From positions 186,001 to 250,000 of the forward strand of contig NZ_MSTQ01000006.1 of assembly GCF_001945365.1 (NCBI RefSeq): 64,000 bases of DNA, in the 5' to 3' direction. Below the pieces are notes generated by a model. The model saw only the letters and a program-made list of their open reading frames with translations, had not been told where the DNA came from and ran no database searches. Below are positions 55,337-64,000 of this stretch, one piece after another. This stretch comes from Pseudomonas reinekei (GTDB lineage: Bacteria; Pseudomonadota; Gammaproteobacteria; Pseudomonadales; Pseudomonadaceae). A program made the translations under genes and the position numbers. Position 1 is the stretch's first letter, and each line of letters begins with the position of its first letter.

Positions 55337-56614
55337 GTGGACGATTACCAGCAGTCGATACGCATTTTGTCCGATCGCATTGTGCTGGCGCAGACGCCGA
55401 TCCGCGTGCTCGACGCGGTCAAATGGGACGAAAATATTCGCAAGGGCTTCCTCAAGGCCAAGGGCAAGGAAATGCCGGCGGTGGACCGCGACTACTACCT
55501 CAACCGGCCGCTCGCCTTCGACTCCAGCAAAGTGAAGCTGGAGTTCCAGAACATTGAGCGCGACATCACCCGCCAGCTCGGCCAGTTCAACCCGGTCGGG
55601 CAAATCATGCGCCGCATGTGCAAGGAATACCGCATGGTGGTGCGCATGCTCGAAGCGCGCGGCACCGAGGATTTCGGCCTGATTTCCCAAGAGTTGTACG
55701 GCGCCGCATCCGATGCGTTCCATGCCGGCGACCCGACGCTGTCCGACCTGGGCATGATGTTGTCCGAATACCTGAATAATATCGACGGCCGTGGCGATCT
55801 GAAGGATGAGCCTAAGACCCTGACGGCCAAGGACGCCGTCCACCTGCTGCAAACCCGCTTGAACAAGGTGTTTGGCGAGGCCGAGGAAACCATCCGGGTG
55901 TTCGAGTCCGACGGCATCGTCGCCGACGCGGCGGCGGGCGCTGACTACATCAAGATCCGCACCGACGCGATGTTCAACGAGCGTGACGTACGCGCCCTGG
56001 AAGTCCACGAAGGCCTGGTGCACGTCGGCACCACGCTCAACGGCTTGAACCAGCCGATCTGCACCTTCCTGGCCAAAGGCCCGCCCTCATCGACAGTGAC
56101 CCAGGAAGGCCTGGCGATCCTGATGGAAATCATCACCTTCGCCTCCTACCCGAGCCGCCTGCGTAAACTGACCAACCGCACCCGCGCGATCCACATGGTG
56201 GAGGAGGGCGCGGACTTTCTGCAGGTGTTCGAATTCTTCCGCGAGCAAGGCTTCGAAATGCCCGAGAGTTACAGCAACGCCAGCCGTGTTTTCCGTGGCT
56301 CGGTGCCGACAGGTCTGCCGTTCACCAAAGACTTGTCCTACCTCAAGGGCTTCATCATGATTTACAACTACATTCAGCTGGCGGTGCGCAAAGGCAAGCT
56401 GGAGCAGATTCCGTTGCTGTTCTGCGGCAAGACCACACTGGAAGACATGCGCACGTTGCGCCAATTGGTGGATGAAGGATTGGTGGTGCCGCCCAAATAC
56501 TTGCCGGAACAGTTCCGCGACATGAACGCGTTGTCGGCGTGGATGTGCTTCTCGAACTTCCTCAATCACCTGAGCCTGGACCGGATCGAGGCGGATTACT
56601 CCAATATCCTGTGA
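55337..56614 (+). CDS. DUF1704 (QEGLA-motif) putative peptidase
   Basis: 425 residues from GTG 55337 (AGGAG seven bases before). Often named flavohemoglobin expression-modulating QEGLA motif protein. It contains VHEGLVHV (residues ~216-223), an HExxxH metal-peptidase motif, followed ~30 residues later by TQEGLAIL, whose glutamate could be the third metal ligand. Eukaryotic DUF1704 proteins (MATCAP) are tubulin tyrosine carboxypeptidases with this HExxxH motif. The bacterial substrate is unknown; no signal peptide, so cytoplasmic. Confidence 0.85.
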   Translation: MDDYQQSIRILSDRIVLAQTPIRVLDAVKWDENIRKGFLKAKGKEMPAVDRDYYLNRPLAFDSSKVKLEFQNIERDITRQLGQFNPVGQIMRRMCKEYRMVVRMLEARGTEDFGLISQELYGAASDAFHAGDPTLSDLGMMLSEYLNNIDGRGDLKDEPKTLTAKDAVHLLQTRLNKVFGEAEETIRVFESDGIVADAAAGADYIKIRTDAMFNERDVRALEVHEGLVHVGTTLNGLNQPICTFLAKGPPSSTVTQEGLAILMEIITFASYPSRLRKLTNRTRAIHMVEEGADFLQVFEFFREQGFEMPESYSNASRVFRGSVPTGLPFTKDLSYLKGFIMIYNYIQLAVRKGKLEQIPLLFCGKTTLEDMRTLRQLVDEGLVVPPKYLPEQFRDMNALSAWMCFSNFLNHLSLDRIEADYSNIL

Positions 56615-56618
56615 GCCT

Positions 56619-56646
56619 GTGGCGAGGGAGCAAGCTCCCTCGCCAC
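56619..56646. repeat. REP hairpin
   Basis: Perfect inverted repeat GTGGCGAGGGAGC / GCTCCCTCGCCAC in compact form (spacer AA), 5 bp after the DUF1704 stop. Same family as 7817, 13815 and 26284. May act as terminator. Confidence 0.85.
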
Positions 56647-56696
56647 AATCATTGCTCGGTTCACGAATGTCTGATCACTCTGCGAGGTTTCACCGG

Positions 56697-57611
56697 ATGA
56701 GAATCCTCGGCACCCTCTGCCTTCTGCTGGCCCTGAGCGGTTGCAGCTCGTTGCTGTTCTATCCCGAACCCGGACAGTTGTTCACCCCGGAAAAAGCCAG
56801 GCTCGAATACCGCGAAGTCACCTTGATCACGGCCGACGGCCTCAAGCTGAACGCTTGGTGGTTGCCGGCGAAGGCCGGTGTCGAGGTCAAAGGCACGGTG
56901 CTGCACTTGCATGGCAACGGCGGCAATCTGCCGATGCACTTGGGCGGCAGCTATTGGTTGCCGGAGCAGGGCTACCAAGTGCTGATGCTGGACTATCGCG
57001 GTTACGGCTTGTCCGAAGGCAAACCGAGTCTGCCGGATATCTACCAGGACATCGACGCCGCGTTCAAATGGCTCGACCAGGCGCCCGAGGTCAAGGGCAA
57101 GCCGCTGATCCTGCTCGGCCAGAGCCTCGGTGGCTCGATGGCGGTTCACTACCTGGTGCAACACCCCGAGCGGCAAAAACGGCTCAAGGCTTTTGTGCTC
57201 GATGGGGTACCCGCCAGCTACCGTAGCGTTGGTCAATTTGCGTTGAGTCAATCGTGGGTGTTCTGGACGTTCCAGGTGCCGCTGTCCTGGCTGGTGCCGG
57301 ACGGTGACAGCGCGATCAACGCCATCGACCAGCTCAATGGCGTACCGAAACTGATCTTCCACAGCATCGACGATCCGATCGTGCCTCTTTCCAACGGCAT
57401 CCGTCTGTATCAAGCTGCGCCGCCGCCGCGAGTCTTGCAGTTGACCCGTGGCGGTCATGTGCAAACGTTCGCCGACCCGGTCTGGCGCACCGTCATGCTG
57501 CGCTACCTTGACGACCCGCAGCATTTCAACGGCCTGCGCCGCCTGGGTGAAATTCCCAATTACCCGGCAGCCAAGCCTTCAGAAACCGAACCACCAGAGA
57601 GCCCGCAATGA
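56697..57611 (+). CDS. Lipoprotein alpha/beta hydrolase
   Basis: 304 residues from ATG 56697 (GAGG nine bases before); the open frame upstream translates the REP and was excluded. Lipobox LLALSGC. Hydrolase landmarks: LHLHGNGGN, DYRGYGLSEGKPS, nucleophile GQSLGGS, FHSIDDPIVP and RGGHVQ. BEM46/YfhR-like serine hydrolase anchored in the envelope. Overlaps the next gene by 4 nt. Confidence 0.85.
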   Translation: MRILGTLCLLLALSGCSSLLFYPEPGQLFTPEKARLEYREVTLITADGLKLNAWWLPAKAGVEVKGTVLHLHGNGGNLPMHLGGSYWLPEQGYQVLMLDYRGYGLSEGKPSLPDIYQDIDAAFKWLDQAPEVKGKPLILLGQSLGGSMAVHYLVQHPERQKRLKAFVLDGVPASYRSVGQFALSQSWVFWTFQVPLSWLVPDGDSAINAIDQLNGVPKLIFHSIDDPIVPLSNGIRLYQAAPPPRVLQLTRGGHVQTFADPVWRTVMLRYLDDPQHFNGLRRLGEIPNYPAAKPSETEPPESPQ

Positions 57612-57937
57612 GTGAAGAACGTAACGCCATCCCGCTGATCATCACCGGTATCTGCAGCATCCTCGGCACCGTGGGCGCCCTGTGGTGGTACGGCTACCTG
57701 CACTTCGCCAAGCCCGAGGATGCGTTGCTGCTCAACGAATTCACCATGCTCAAGACCGTGCCGGGCGAAGACTATAAAGTCTCCCTGGAGCCGGCCGCGC
57801 AAGTGGCGCAGTGCATCGATGGCGTGCTGGTGTTGTTCGACACCGAACAGAAGGGCCTGACCGGCGTACTGGTCAACAACCGCAAGAAAGCCGTGCGTTG
57901 CATGGGCCAGGAAACGCCGCAGAAGCTGGAGCCATAA
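57608..57937 (+). CDS. Small single-pass membrane protein, unknown function
   Basis: 109 residues: one membrane segment (IPLIITGICSILGTVGALWWYGYL, residues ~8-31) and a soluble periplasmic or cytoplasmic tail with two cysteines. Translationally coupled to the lipoprotein hydrolase, so probably a partner. No recognised domain. Confidence 0.7.
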   Translation: MSEERNAIPLIITGICSILGTVGALWWYGYLHFAKPEDALLLNEFTMLKTVPGEDYKVSLEPAAQVAQCIDGVLVLFDTEQKGLTGVLVNNRKKAVRCMGQETPQKLEP

Positions 57938-57967
57938 ACCGATTTTCACAGGCAACACAGAACCAAA

Positions 57968-58055
57968 GTGGGAGCCAGCCTGCTGGCGATTGCGATTGAA
58001 CATTCAACAATGATGTTGACTGATCCACCGCTATCGCCAGCAGACTGGCTCCCAC
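57968..58055. repeat. REP pair, GTGGGAGCCAGCCTGCTGGCGAT family
   Basis: GTGGGAGCCAGCCTGCTGGCGAT (57968) faces ATCGCCAGCAGACTGGCTCCCAC (ending 58055). It lies between two convergent genes and so may terminate both. Confidence 0.85.
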
Positions 58056-58076
58056 AGGTTTTTGCGTGATGACAAC

Positions 58077-58874
58077 TTACTGGGCGTAAGCGCTCACCGC
58101 CGAACGCGGCATCACCGGCTGGTTGTCATTGGAAATGGTCACTTCCACGCGACGGTTTTGCGCCCGGCCCGAGGTGCTGGTGTTATCCGCCACCGGGTAT
58201 TCCTTGCCATAACCCTGAGCGACGATGCGGGTCGGGTCGACACCCATCTTCACCAGTGCCATGCGCACGGAGTTGGCGCGACGTTCCGACAGCGACTGGT
58301 TGTGCGCCGCTGTACCGGTGCTATCGGTGTAGCCCTCGACGATCGCTTTGCGATCAGGATTTTCCTGGAGGTACTGCGCCAGTTTGTTGATGTTCATCAG
58401 ACCGTTGGACTTCAGCTCCGCCTTGTCGGTGGCGAACAGCACGTCGCCGAAGGTCACCAGCGTGCCGCGATCGGTCTGCTTGGCATTGAGGCTGTCCTGC
58501 AGCTGTTTGATCTGCTGATCGCGAGCGTCGAGACGGGCCTGGGCACGTTGCGCCGAAGCGTTTTTCAGATTGGCTTCCGCGGTGCGCAGGGCAATGGTCT
58601 GCTTGGCGACTTCAACGCGCTGGTTGGTCAGGTAGGCCAGCTGATCGACCTTGGCTTGATCTTCCTTATCCAGATACGCCTTGTCGGCCTTGTCCAGATA
58701 GTCGCTCGCTTCCTTGGTTTCCAGTGCCGCGACTTTGCTGGCCTGCGGGTTGGCTTGCAGGCCGGTGTAGTTCGAACGTGCCTGTTCAAGGTTGGCGTTG
58801 GGCGGCGTGGAACAGGCAGCCAAGGCAACGCTGGCGGCCAGCAGAGCAGGGATCATCAGATGTTTGGAATTCAT
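58077..58874 (-). CDS. lptF: OmpA-like outer-membrane lipoprotein
   Basis: 265 residues. Lipobox VALAAC (Cys ~21), a DUF4398 helical stretch rich in Ala/Gln/Lys, then the OmpA peptidoglycan-binding domain (DVLFATDKAELKSNG, EGYTDSTGTAAHNQSLSERRANSV). Corresponds to LptF of P. aeruginosa, which is AlgU-controlled and supports survival under oxidative and osmotic stress. Likely cotranscribed from the DUF4398 gene upstream. Confidence 0.88.
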   Translation of the reverse strand: MNSKHLMIPALLAASVALAACSTPPNANLEQARSNYTGLQANPQASKVAALETKEASDYLDKADKAYLDKEDQAKVDQLAYLTNQRVEVAKQTIALRTAEANLKNASAQRAQARLDARDQQIKQLQDSLNAKQTDRGTLVTFGDVLFATDKAELKSNGLMNINKLAQYLQENPDRKAIVEGYTDSTGTAAHNQSLSERRANSVRMALVKMGVDPTRIVAQGYGKEYPVADNTSTSGRAQNRRVEVTISNDNQPVMPRSAVSAYAQ

Positions 58875-58919
58875 GGTGTCGTCCTTTTAGTCGGTTGAGA
58901 ATGACGTCATGCCGCGCCG

Positions 58920-59318
58920 TTACTGAACGGTACGCTGGCTTTCCTGACGCAGTTCCTGAACCCCTTTCTGAGAGTCCTTCACAGCCTGTTCGGCTTTCAT
59001 CGCCTGGGCTTTGCGCTCGGCCACGCGAGCATCCCACTCAGCCTGTTCGGCCAGGGTTTTGGCCTGGTCGTACTGTTTGTCGTGCATGGCAATTTCGGCT
59101 TGCTTGAGCTTGTCTTGTGCCGCCTTCATTTCCACGGCCGCGAATTCGGTACCGCCCGCGCTGACGGCGCTATTGACTGCAGACTCGGTGACAGCGAATT
59201 GTTCGGTCGGTGGATTGCCGGCGCAACCGGCCAGCACAAGGCTGCCACCGATGGCCAGGGCTGCCATTTTCAGGCCATGTAACGGGGTAAACGAGGATTT
59301 GCCGGTTCTGGTTTTCAT
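58920..59318 (-). CDS. DUF4398 lipoprotein, partner of LptF
   Basis: 132 residues from ATG 59318 (GGAG nine bases before). Signal and lipobox GSLVLAGC. The mature part is almost entirely helical (EMKAAQDKLKQAEIAMHDKQYDQA), a DUF4398 domain. 45 bp upstream of lptF on the same strand; the pair corresponds to PA3691-PA3692 as I recall. Confidence 0.82.
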   Translation of the reverse strand: MKTRTGKSSFTPLHGLKMAALAIGGSLVLAGCAGNPPTEQFAVTESAVNSAVSAGGTEFAAVEMKAAQDKLKQAEIAMHDKQYDQAKTLAEQAEWDARVAERKAQAMKAEQAVKDSQKGVQELRQESQRTVQ

Positions 59319-59435
59319 GGTCTTCAACTCCATTGGACTACTTCCTGAACAACGTGAACATCCATCCTGGGCAAGGAGCCGCAACCGTCATTTTCGGGTC
59401 GTTTTGAAACGGCCGTCCCAGGCTTGGTTATTTGG

Positions 59436-59463
59436 GTTGACCCGCGGCGTTTTTTGAAAGTTC
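59436..59463 (-). promoter_or_regulatory. Candidate AlgU (sigma-22) promoter
   Basis: On the minus strand, GAACTT (59463-59458) - 17 bp - TCAAC (59440-59436). This fits GAACTT-N16/17-TCTGA except for the last bases. Start of transcription would be ~59430, a leader of ~110 nt before the DUF4398 gene. AlgU dependence is known for lptF in P. aeruginosa. Confidence 0.55.
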
Positions 59464-59601
59464 AGAGAATTTAGCCAGCTATCGAAAAAAACTGTGACGG
59501 AGGACAGGGCTCTATATCGGGAACTTTGGCGATGCGTGGCGGTATTTCCGACCTTCCGGGAGTGCGCAAGTACGCAATGACTGAGGGAGTTTCAGACGCA
59601 T

Positions 59602-59688
59602 GTGGGAGCGAGCCTGCTCGCGAAAGCGTCCGTCAGCAGTCATTGATATCGACTGACACAACGCCTTCGCGAGCAGGCTCGCTCCCAC
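59602..59688. repeat. REP pair, GTGGGAGCGAGCCTGCTCGCGAA family
   Basis: GTGGGAGCGAGCCTGCTCGCGAA (59602) faces its inverted copy ending 59688, just downstream of the 114-residue hypothetical gene. The rest of 59464-59695 has no gene. Confidence 0.85.
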
Positions 59689-59695
59689 AGTTCAA

Positions 59696-60040
59696 TCAGT
59701 GTTTTTGTTTGTCGTTACCGGCCGACAAATCGTGCAGATGGCGCCGCGATAGCGCGAGAAAACGTGGCGTCGGGCCGATGTCTTCGTACAGCGGATCACC
59801 TTCCTCGTCGGTGGCCACCACCGTCGGACCTTTCACGTACGGGAAGCTCTTTTCGAGTTCTTCGAGGGCGGCGCCGATCAACTCGCCAAGCAGTTCTTCG
59901 GGATGCCGTTTAGGGTACATCTCGGTAATCGCCGCCAAGCGTGCGGCCGCTTCGACGTCCAGGTGAATCGTATAGCCGGTCTTGGTCAGGCGACCCTTGG
60001 CGTTTTCTTCCCAATGCTGGGCGAGTTCACGGATTTTCAT
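59696..60040 (-). CDS. Conserved hypothetical protein, 114 aa
   Basis: Starts ATG 60040 with GAGGTCATT upstream: MKIRELAQHWEENAKGRLTKTGY, IHLDVEAAARLAAITEMYPKRHPEELLGELI, then EDIGPTPRFLALSRRH. Same position next to ppc as PA3688, as I recall. Some databases call it a type 1 pili tip component, but nothing in the sequence supports that. The C-terminal half looks like a nickel-free RHH-type fold (AAxxLxxIxE), which I cannot confirm. Confidence 0.72.
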   Translation of the reverse strand: MKIRELAQHWEENAKGRLTKTGYTIHLDVEAAARLAAITEMYPKRHPEELLGELIGAALEELEKSFPYVKGPTVVATDEEGDPLYEDIGPTPRFLALSRRHLHDLSAGNDKQKH

Positions 60041-60242
60041 AATGACCTCATTGCGCGCCTGCTCGTGGCAGGCCGGGAGAATATCCGGCGTTGGCCGGCG
60101 ACAGCCGTTGTGCGGCTTACTGTTCAGACTAGCTTCAACGCACAAGGTTTAAAGGTCCTTCGTCGTCTTGCTTGTAAGAAGACCTCTGGAGCGGCACTCT
60201 TGGGTTTGCTGGCCGCCCGGATTCTTTGTTGGAGAACTGCTG

Positions 60243-62873
60243 ATGACCGATATCGATGCACGCTTGCGCGAGGACGTTCACCTGTTGGGTGAACTGTTGG
60301 GCAACACCATTCGTGAACAGTACGGGGAGGGCTTCCTCGACAAGATCGAGCAGATCCGCAAAGGCGCCAAGGCTGACCGTCGCGGCTCCATGGACGCCGA
60401 ACTGAGCGCGAGCCTCAACCAGTTGACGGAAGATGAGTTGCTGCCGGTGGCGCGGGCGTTCAACCAGTTCCTTAACCTGGCCAATATCGCCGAGCAGTAC
60501 CAGCTGATTCATCGTCGCGAAGAATCCCGACAGGCGCCGTTCGAGGCTCGGGTGTTGCCGGAGTTGCTCGCGCGCTTGCGCGCCGAAGGCCACGGCGCCG
60601 AGTCACTGGCCCGGCAACTCGGGCGACTGGAGATCGAACTGGTGCTGACCGCGCACCCGACCGAAGTCGCGCGCCGCACGCTGATTCAGAAATACGATGC
60701 CATCGCCGCGCAACTGGCCGCCCAGGATCACCGAGACCTGACCAGCGCCGAGCGCGAAAAGATCAAGTCGACCTTGCAGCGCTTGATCGCCGAAGCCTGG
60801 CACACAGAAGAAATCCGCCGCACGCGCCCGACACCGGTCGATGAAGCCAAGTGGGGTTTCGCGGTGATCGAGCATTCGCTGTGGCAGGCGATTCCCAACT
60901 ATCTGCGCAAGGCCGACCAGGCACTGCACGCCGCCACTGGCTTGCGCTTGCCCCTGGAAGCCGCGCCGATTCGCTTTGCCTCGTGGATGGGGGGCGACCG
61001 CGACGGCAACCCCAACGTGACGGCGGCGGTCACTCGTGAAGTGCTGCTGTTGGCGCGCTGGATGGCCGCTGATTTGTACCTGCGCGACGTCGATCACCTT
61101 GCAGCCGAACTGTCGATGCAGCAAGCCAGCGACGAACTGAAGGCCAGGGCCGGTGACAGTGCCGAGCCTTACCGCGCGGTACTCAAGCAACTGCGCGAAC
61201 GCCTTCGCGCGACCCGCAACTGGGCTCACACGGCGCTGACTACGCCGACGCCGGCACCGGCCGATGTACTGCAAAACAACCGCGAACTGCTTGATCCGCT
61301 GGAGCTGTGCTACCACTCGCTGCATCAGTGCGGCATGGGCGTGATCGCCGACGGGCCGTTGCTCGATTGCCTGCGCCGGGCGGTGACGTTCGGCCTGTTC
61401 CTGGTGCGGCTGGACGTGCGCCAGGACTCGTCGCGGCATAGTGCTGCGATGACCGAAATCACCGATTACCTCGGGGTGGGCCGTTACGAGGATTGGAGCG
61501 AGGAGGAGCGCATCACCTTCCTGACCCGTGAACTGAACAACCGTCGGCCATTGCTGCCCGCCCACTACAAACCGTCCGCCGACACCGCCGAAGTGCTGGC
61601 GACCTGCCGGGAAATCGCCGCCGCGCCGGGCGCATCCCTGGGCTCGTACGTGATCTCCATGGCCGGTGCCGCTTCCGATGTGCTGGCGGTGCAACTGCTG
61701 CTCAAAGAGTCCGGCGTGTTGCGGCCGATGCGCGTGGTGCCACTGTTCGAAACCCTCGCCGACCTCGACAACGCCGGCCCGGTGATCGAAAAACTGTTGC
61801 TGCTGCCGGGCTATCGCTCGCGCCTGCAAGGGCCGCAGGAAGTCATGATCGGTTACTCCGACTCGGCCAAGGACGCCGGCACCACGGCGGCGGCGTGGGC
61901 GCAGTATCGGGCGCAAGAACGTTTGGTGGACATTTGCCGCGAGCAACAAGTGGAACTGCTGTTGTTCCACGGTCGTGGCGGCACCGTGGGCCGTGGCGGT
62001 GGCCCGGCGCATGCGGCGATTCTGTCGCAGCCACCGGGTTCGGTGGCGGGGCGTTTCCGTACCACCGAGCAAGGGGAAATGATTCGTTTCAAATTCGGCC
62101 TGCCGGACATCGCCGAACAAAACCTCAATCTGTACTTGGCGGCGGTGCTCGAAGCGACCTTGCTGCCACCGCCACCTCCGACGCCCGAATGGCGCCACTT
62201 GATGGACGAACTGGCCGCCGATGGGGTCAGCGCCTACCGTGCCGTGGTGCGGGAGAACCCGCAGTTCGTCGAGTACTTCCGCCAGTCGACCCCGGAACAG
62301 GAATTGGGACGCTTGCCACTGGGCAGTCGCCCGGCCAAGCGCCGCGCCGGCGGCATCGAAAGCCTGCGGGCCATCCCGTGGATCTTCGGCTGGACGCAGA
62401 CGCGCCTGATGCTGCCGGCCTGGCTAGGCTGGGAGGCGGCGCTAAGCAATGCGCTGGAGCGTGGCGAGGGCGAGTTGCTGGGGCAGATGCGCGAGCAGTG
62501 GCCGTTCTTCCGCACCCGCATCGACATGCTGGAAATGGTCCTGGCCAAGGCCGACGCCGATATCGCGCAATCTTACGATGCGCGCTTGGTCGAGCCGGAT
62601 CTGCTGCCGTTGGGCGTGCACTTACGCGACCTATTGTCGCAGGCGTGCTCGATCGTGCTGGGGCTGACCGGTCAGTCGCAACTACTGGCACATAGCCCAG
62701 CCACCCTCGAATTCATCCGCTTGCGCAACACCTACCTCGACCCGCTTCATCTATTGCAGGCCGAGTTGCTGGCGCGTTCACGGCAACAGGATGTGGCGCA
62801 GGGCAGCCCGGTGGAGCAAGCGTTGCTGGTGTCTGTGGCGGGGATTGCCGCCGGTTTGCGAAATACCGGCTAA
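60243..62873 (+). CDS. ppc: Phosphoenolpyruvate carboxylase
   Basis: 876 residues from ATG 60243. It carboxylates PEP to oxaloacetate to refill the TCA cycle. Active-site landmarks: [13 protein letters not shown] (catalytic His), [49 protein letters not shown], and the C-terminal LRNTG that ends all PEPCs. The open frame upstream (25 codons) has no resemblance and overlaps the promoter. Confidence 0.97.
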   Translation: MTDIDARLREDVHLLGELLGNTIREQYGEGFLDKIEQIRKGAKADRRGSMDAELSASLNQLTEDELLPVARAFNQFLNLANIAEQYQLIHRREESRQAPFEARVLPELLARLRAEGHGAESLARQLGRLEIELVLTAHPTEVARRTLIQKYDAIAAQLAAQDHRDLTSAEREKIKSTLQRLIAEAWHTEEIRRTRPTPVDEAKWGFAVIEHSLWQAIPNYLRKADQALHAATGLRLPLEAAPIRFASWMGGDRDGNPNVTAAVTREVLLLARWMAADLYLRDVDHLAAELSMQQASDELKARAGDSAEPYRAVLKQLRERLRATRNWAHTALTTPTPAPADVLQNNRELLDPLELCYHSLHQCGMGVIADGPLLDCLRRAVTFGLFLVRLDVRQDSSRHSAAMTEITDYLGVGRYEDWSEEERITFLTRELNNRRPLLPAHYKPSADTAEVLATCREIAAAPGASLGSYVISMAGAASDVLAVQLLLKESGVLRPMRVVPLFETLADLDNAGPVIEKLLLLPGYRSRLQGPQEVMIGYSDSAKDAGTTAAAWAQYRAQERLVDICREQQVELLLFHGRGGTVGRGGGPAHAAILSQPPGSVAGRFRTTEQGEMIRFKFGLPDIAEQNLNLYLAAVLEATLLPPPPPTPEWRHLMDELAADGVSAYRAVVRENPQFVEYFRQSTPEQELGRLPLGSRPAKRRAGGIESLRAIPWIFGWTQTRLMLPAWLGWEAALSNALERGEGELLGQMREQWPFFRTRIDMLEMVLAKADADIAQSYDARLVEPDLLPLGVHLRDLLSQACSIVLGLTGQSQLLAHSPATLEFIRLRNTYLDPLHLLQAELLARSRQQDVAQGSPVEQALLVSVAGIAAGLRNTG

Positions 62874-62892
62874 GGTTTTTGTCGTTGGCCAT

Positions 62893-62918
62893 GGCATCCG
62901 GAGCATTGGCCGGATGCC
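62893..62918 (+). terminator. Hairpin downstream of ppc
   Basis: 9-bp perfect stem GGCATCCGG / CCGGATGCC with an 8-nt loop, 19 bp after the stop. No U-tract. The remaining ~240 bp to adk contain the adk promoter; an AT-rich stretch TTATCTATATAAAAAA (63131-63146) is present but no clear -35. Confidence 0.55.
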
Positions 62919-63128
62919 GCCGCGCGCCGCGGATAAAAGTGCGGCCAGGCGACAGTTAATGTTGGGGTTGCGACTAGGCAAACCGTGTCCAAAGGTCTCA
63001 GCCGAGGCTGGTTTCTCCGACTTTTGGCGGCTTGTGTGGGCGCAGCCTGCTGTGTATCTTGATCAGCCTTTGGCCGTTTGGGCGGTCACGACCCTATTTT
63101 TGAGATTGGCCCCACGAGGCGAATCTGA

Positions 63129-63809
<681 letters not shown>

Positions 63810-63833
63810 AAAGTCTGATCCGCTGCATCACCC

Positions 63834-63853
63834 ACGGCCCGCTTGCGGGCCGT
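63834..63853 (+). terminator. Hairpin after adk
   Basis: Perfect 9-bp stem ACGGCCCGC / GCGGGCCGT with a TT loop, then AGTTGTTTA. Placed between adk and tsaB. Confidence 0.7.
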
Positions 63854-63904
63854 AGTTGTTTATACTGACGCACTTTTTTCTGACCTCTTGTTACGGAAAC
63901 ATCG

Positions 63905-64000
63905 ATGAGCACCTTGTTGGCCCTGGACACCGCGACTGAAGCTTGCTCCGTTGCCTTGCTGCATGACGGCAAAGTCACGAGCCATTACGAGGTGATCCCG
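63905..64000 (+). CDS. tsaB: tRNA threonylcarbamoyladenosine biosynthesis protein TsaB (5' part)
   Basis: 32 codons before the window ends: MSTLLALDTATEACSVALL, the ASKHA-fold N-terminus of TsaB/YeaZ. With TsaD and TsaE it makes t6A37 in tRNA. Position after adk matches P. aeruginosa PA3685 as I recall. Confidence 0.85.
   Translation, partial: MSTLLALDTATEACSVALLHDGKVTSHYEVIP

Noticed and set aside
56619..56696. Longer N-terminus of the lipoprotein hydrolase starting at 56619
   Set aside because: It would translate the REP hairpin and bury the lipoprotein signal; ATG 56697 has a ribosome site.

Overview
The window is a chromosomal segment of a Pseudomonas, most likely of the P. fluorescens group. 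The evidence is the gene repertoire (wspABCDEFR, aauRS-aatJQMP, lptF, opgD), a gene order from wspA to tsaB that matches what I recall of the P. aeruginosa PA3708-PA3685 block, GC-rich codon use, and many REP-type inverted repeats of the kinds common in that group. Almost everything is ordinary core or group-specific chromosome. I see no prophage, integrase, transposase, CRISPR array, tRNA or rRNA.

Layout. 1-4290 (-): a very large toxin/effector-like protein (N-terminal dermonecrotic-toxin-like region, leucine-rich repeats, NEL-type ubiquitin ligase catalytic motif), cut by the left edge. 4463-9037 (-): an unusual bifunctional penicillin-binding protein and an OpgC-type membrane acyltransferase. 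9289-12108 (+): a three-gene gtr cluster (flippase, polyprenyl glycosyltransferase, large membrane glucosyltransferase) for lipid-linked sugar modification of a surface polymer. 12148-16645: an FMN-dependent glutamate synthase-like protein, a decayed LuxR regulator, a small membrane protein, then NUDIX, LysE and GNAT genes. 16681-20021: the divergent metR/metE pair. 20198-22945: an exported hydrolase and two overlapping lipoprotein genes. 22997-29692 (-): the acidic amino acid two-component system and ABC transporter (aauRS-aatPMQJ), with a visible sigma-54 promoter and two AauR-like boxes upstream of aatJ. 29970-31595 (-): opgD. 32011-32755: a small orphan gene and a ParDE-like toxin-antitoxin pair whose antitoxin lacks a normal start codon. 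33061-41427 (-): a polyamine/aminobutyraldehyde locus (LysR regulator, two aldehyde dehydrogenases flanking a four-gene ABC importer). 41602-42324: a TerB/DUF533 protein. 42595-51049 (+): the complete wsp surface-sensing operon ending in the diguanylate cyclase WspR. 51168-53861 (+): prfB, with its programmed +1 frameshift, and lysS. 53963-60040: a TetR regulator, lipoproteins, a DUF1704 peptidase-like protein, a hydrolase, LptF and its DUF4398 partner. 60243-64000 (+): ppc, adk and the beginning of tsaB.

How the genes work together. AauS/AauR should sense acidic amino acids and, with RpoN, switch on the AatJQMP importer. The LysR-linked operon should import a polyamine-like cation and oxidise the derived aminobutyraldehyde. 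Wsp couples surface contact to c-di-GMP synthesis. MetR controls MetE. The most unusual items are the NEL-type effector, the ParD antitoxin with an ATT in the expected start position, a roughly 141-bp imperfect palindrome inside the importer operon, a LuxR gene destroyed by an internal deletion, the NAFTGA variant in AauR, and the HExxxH-bearing DUF1704 protein. I found no clearly new multi-gene system.
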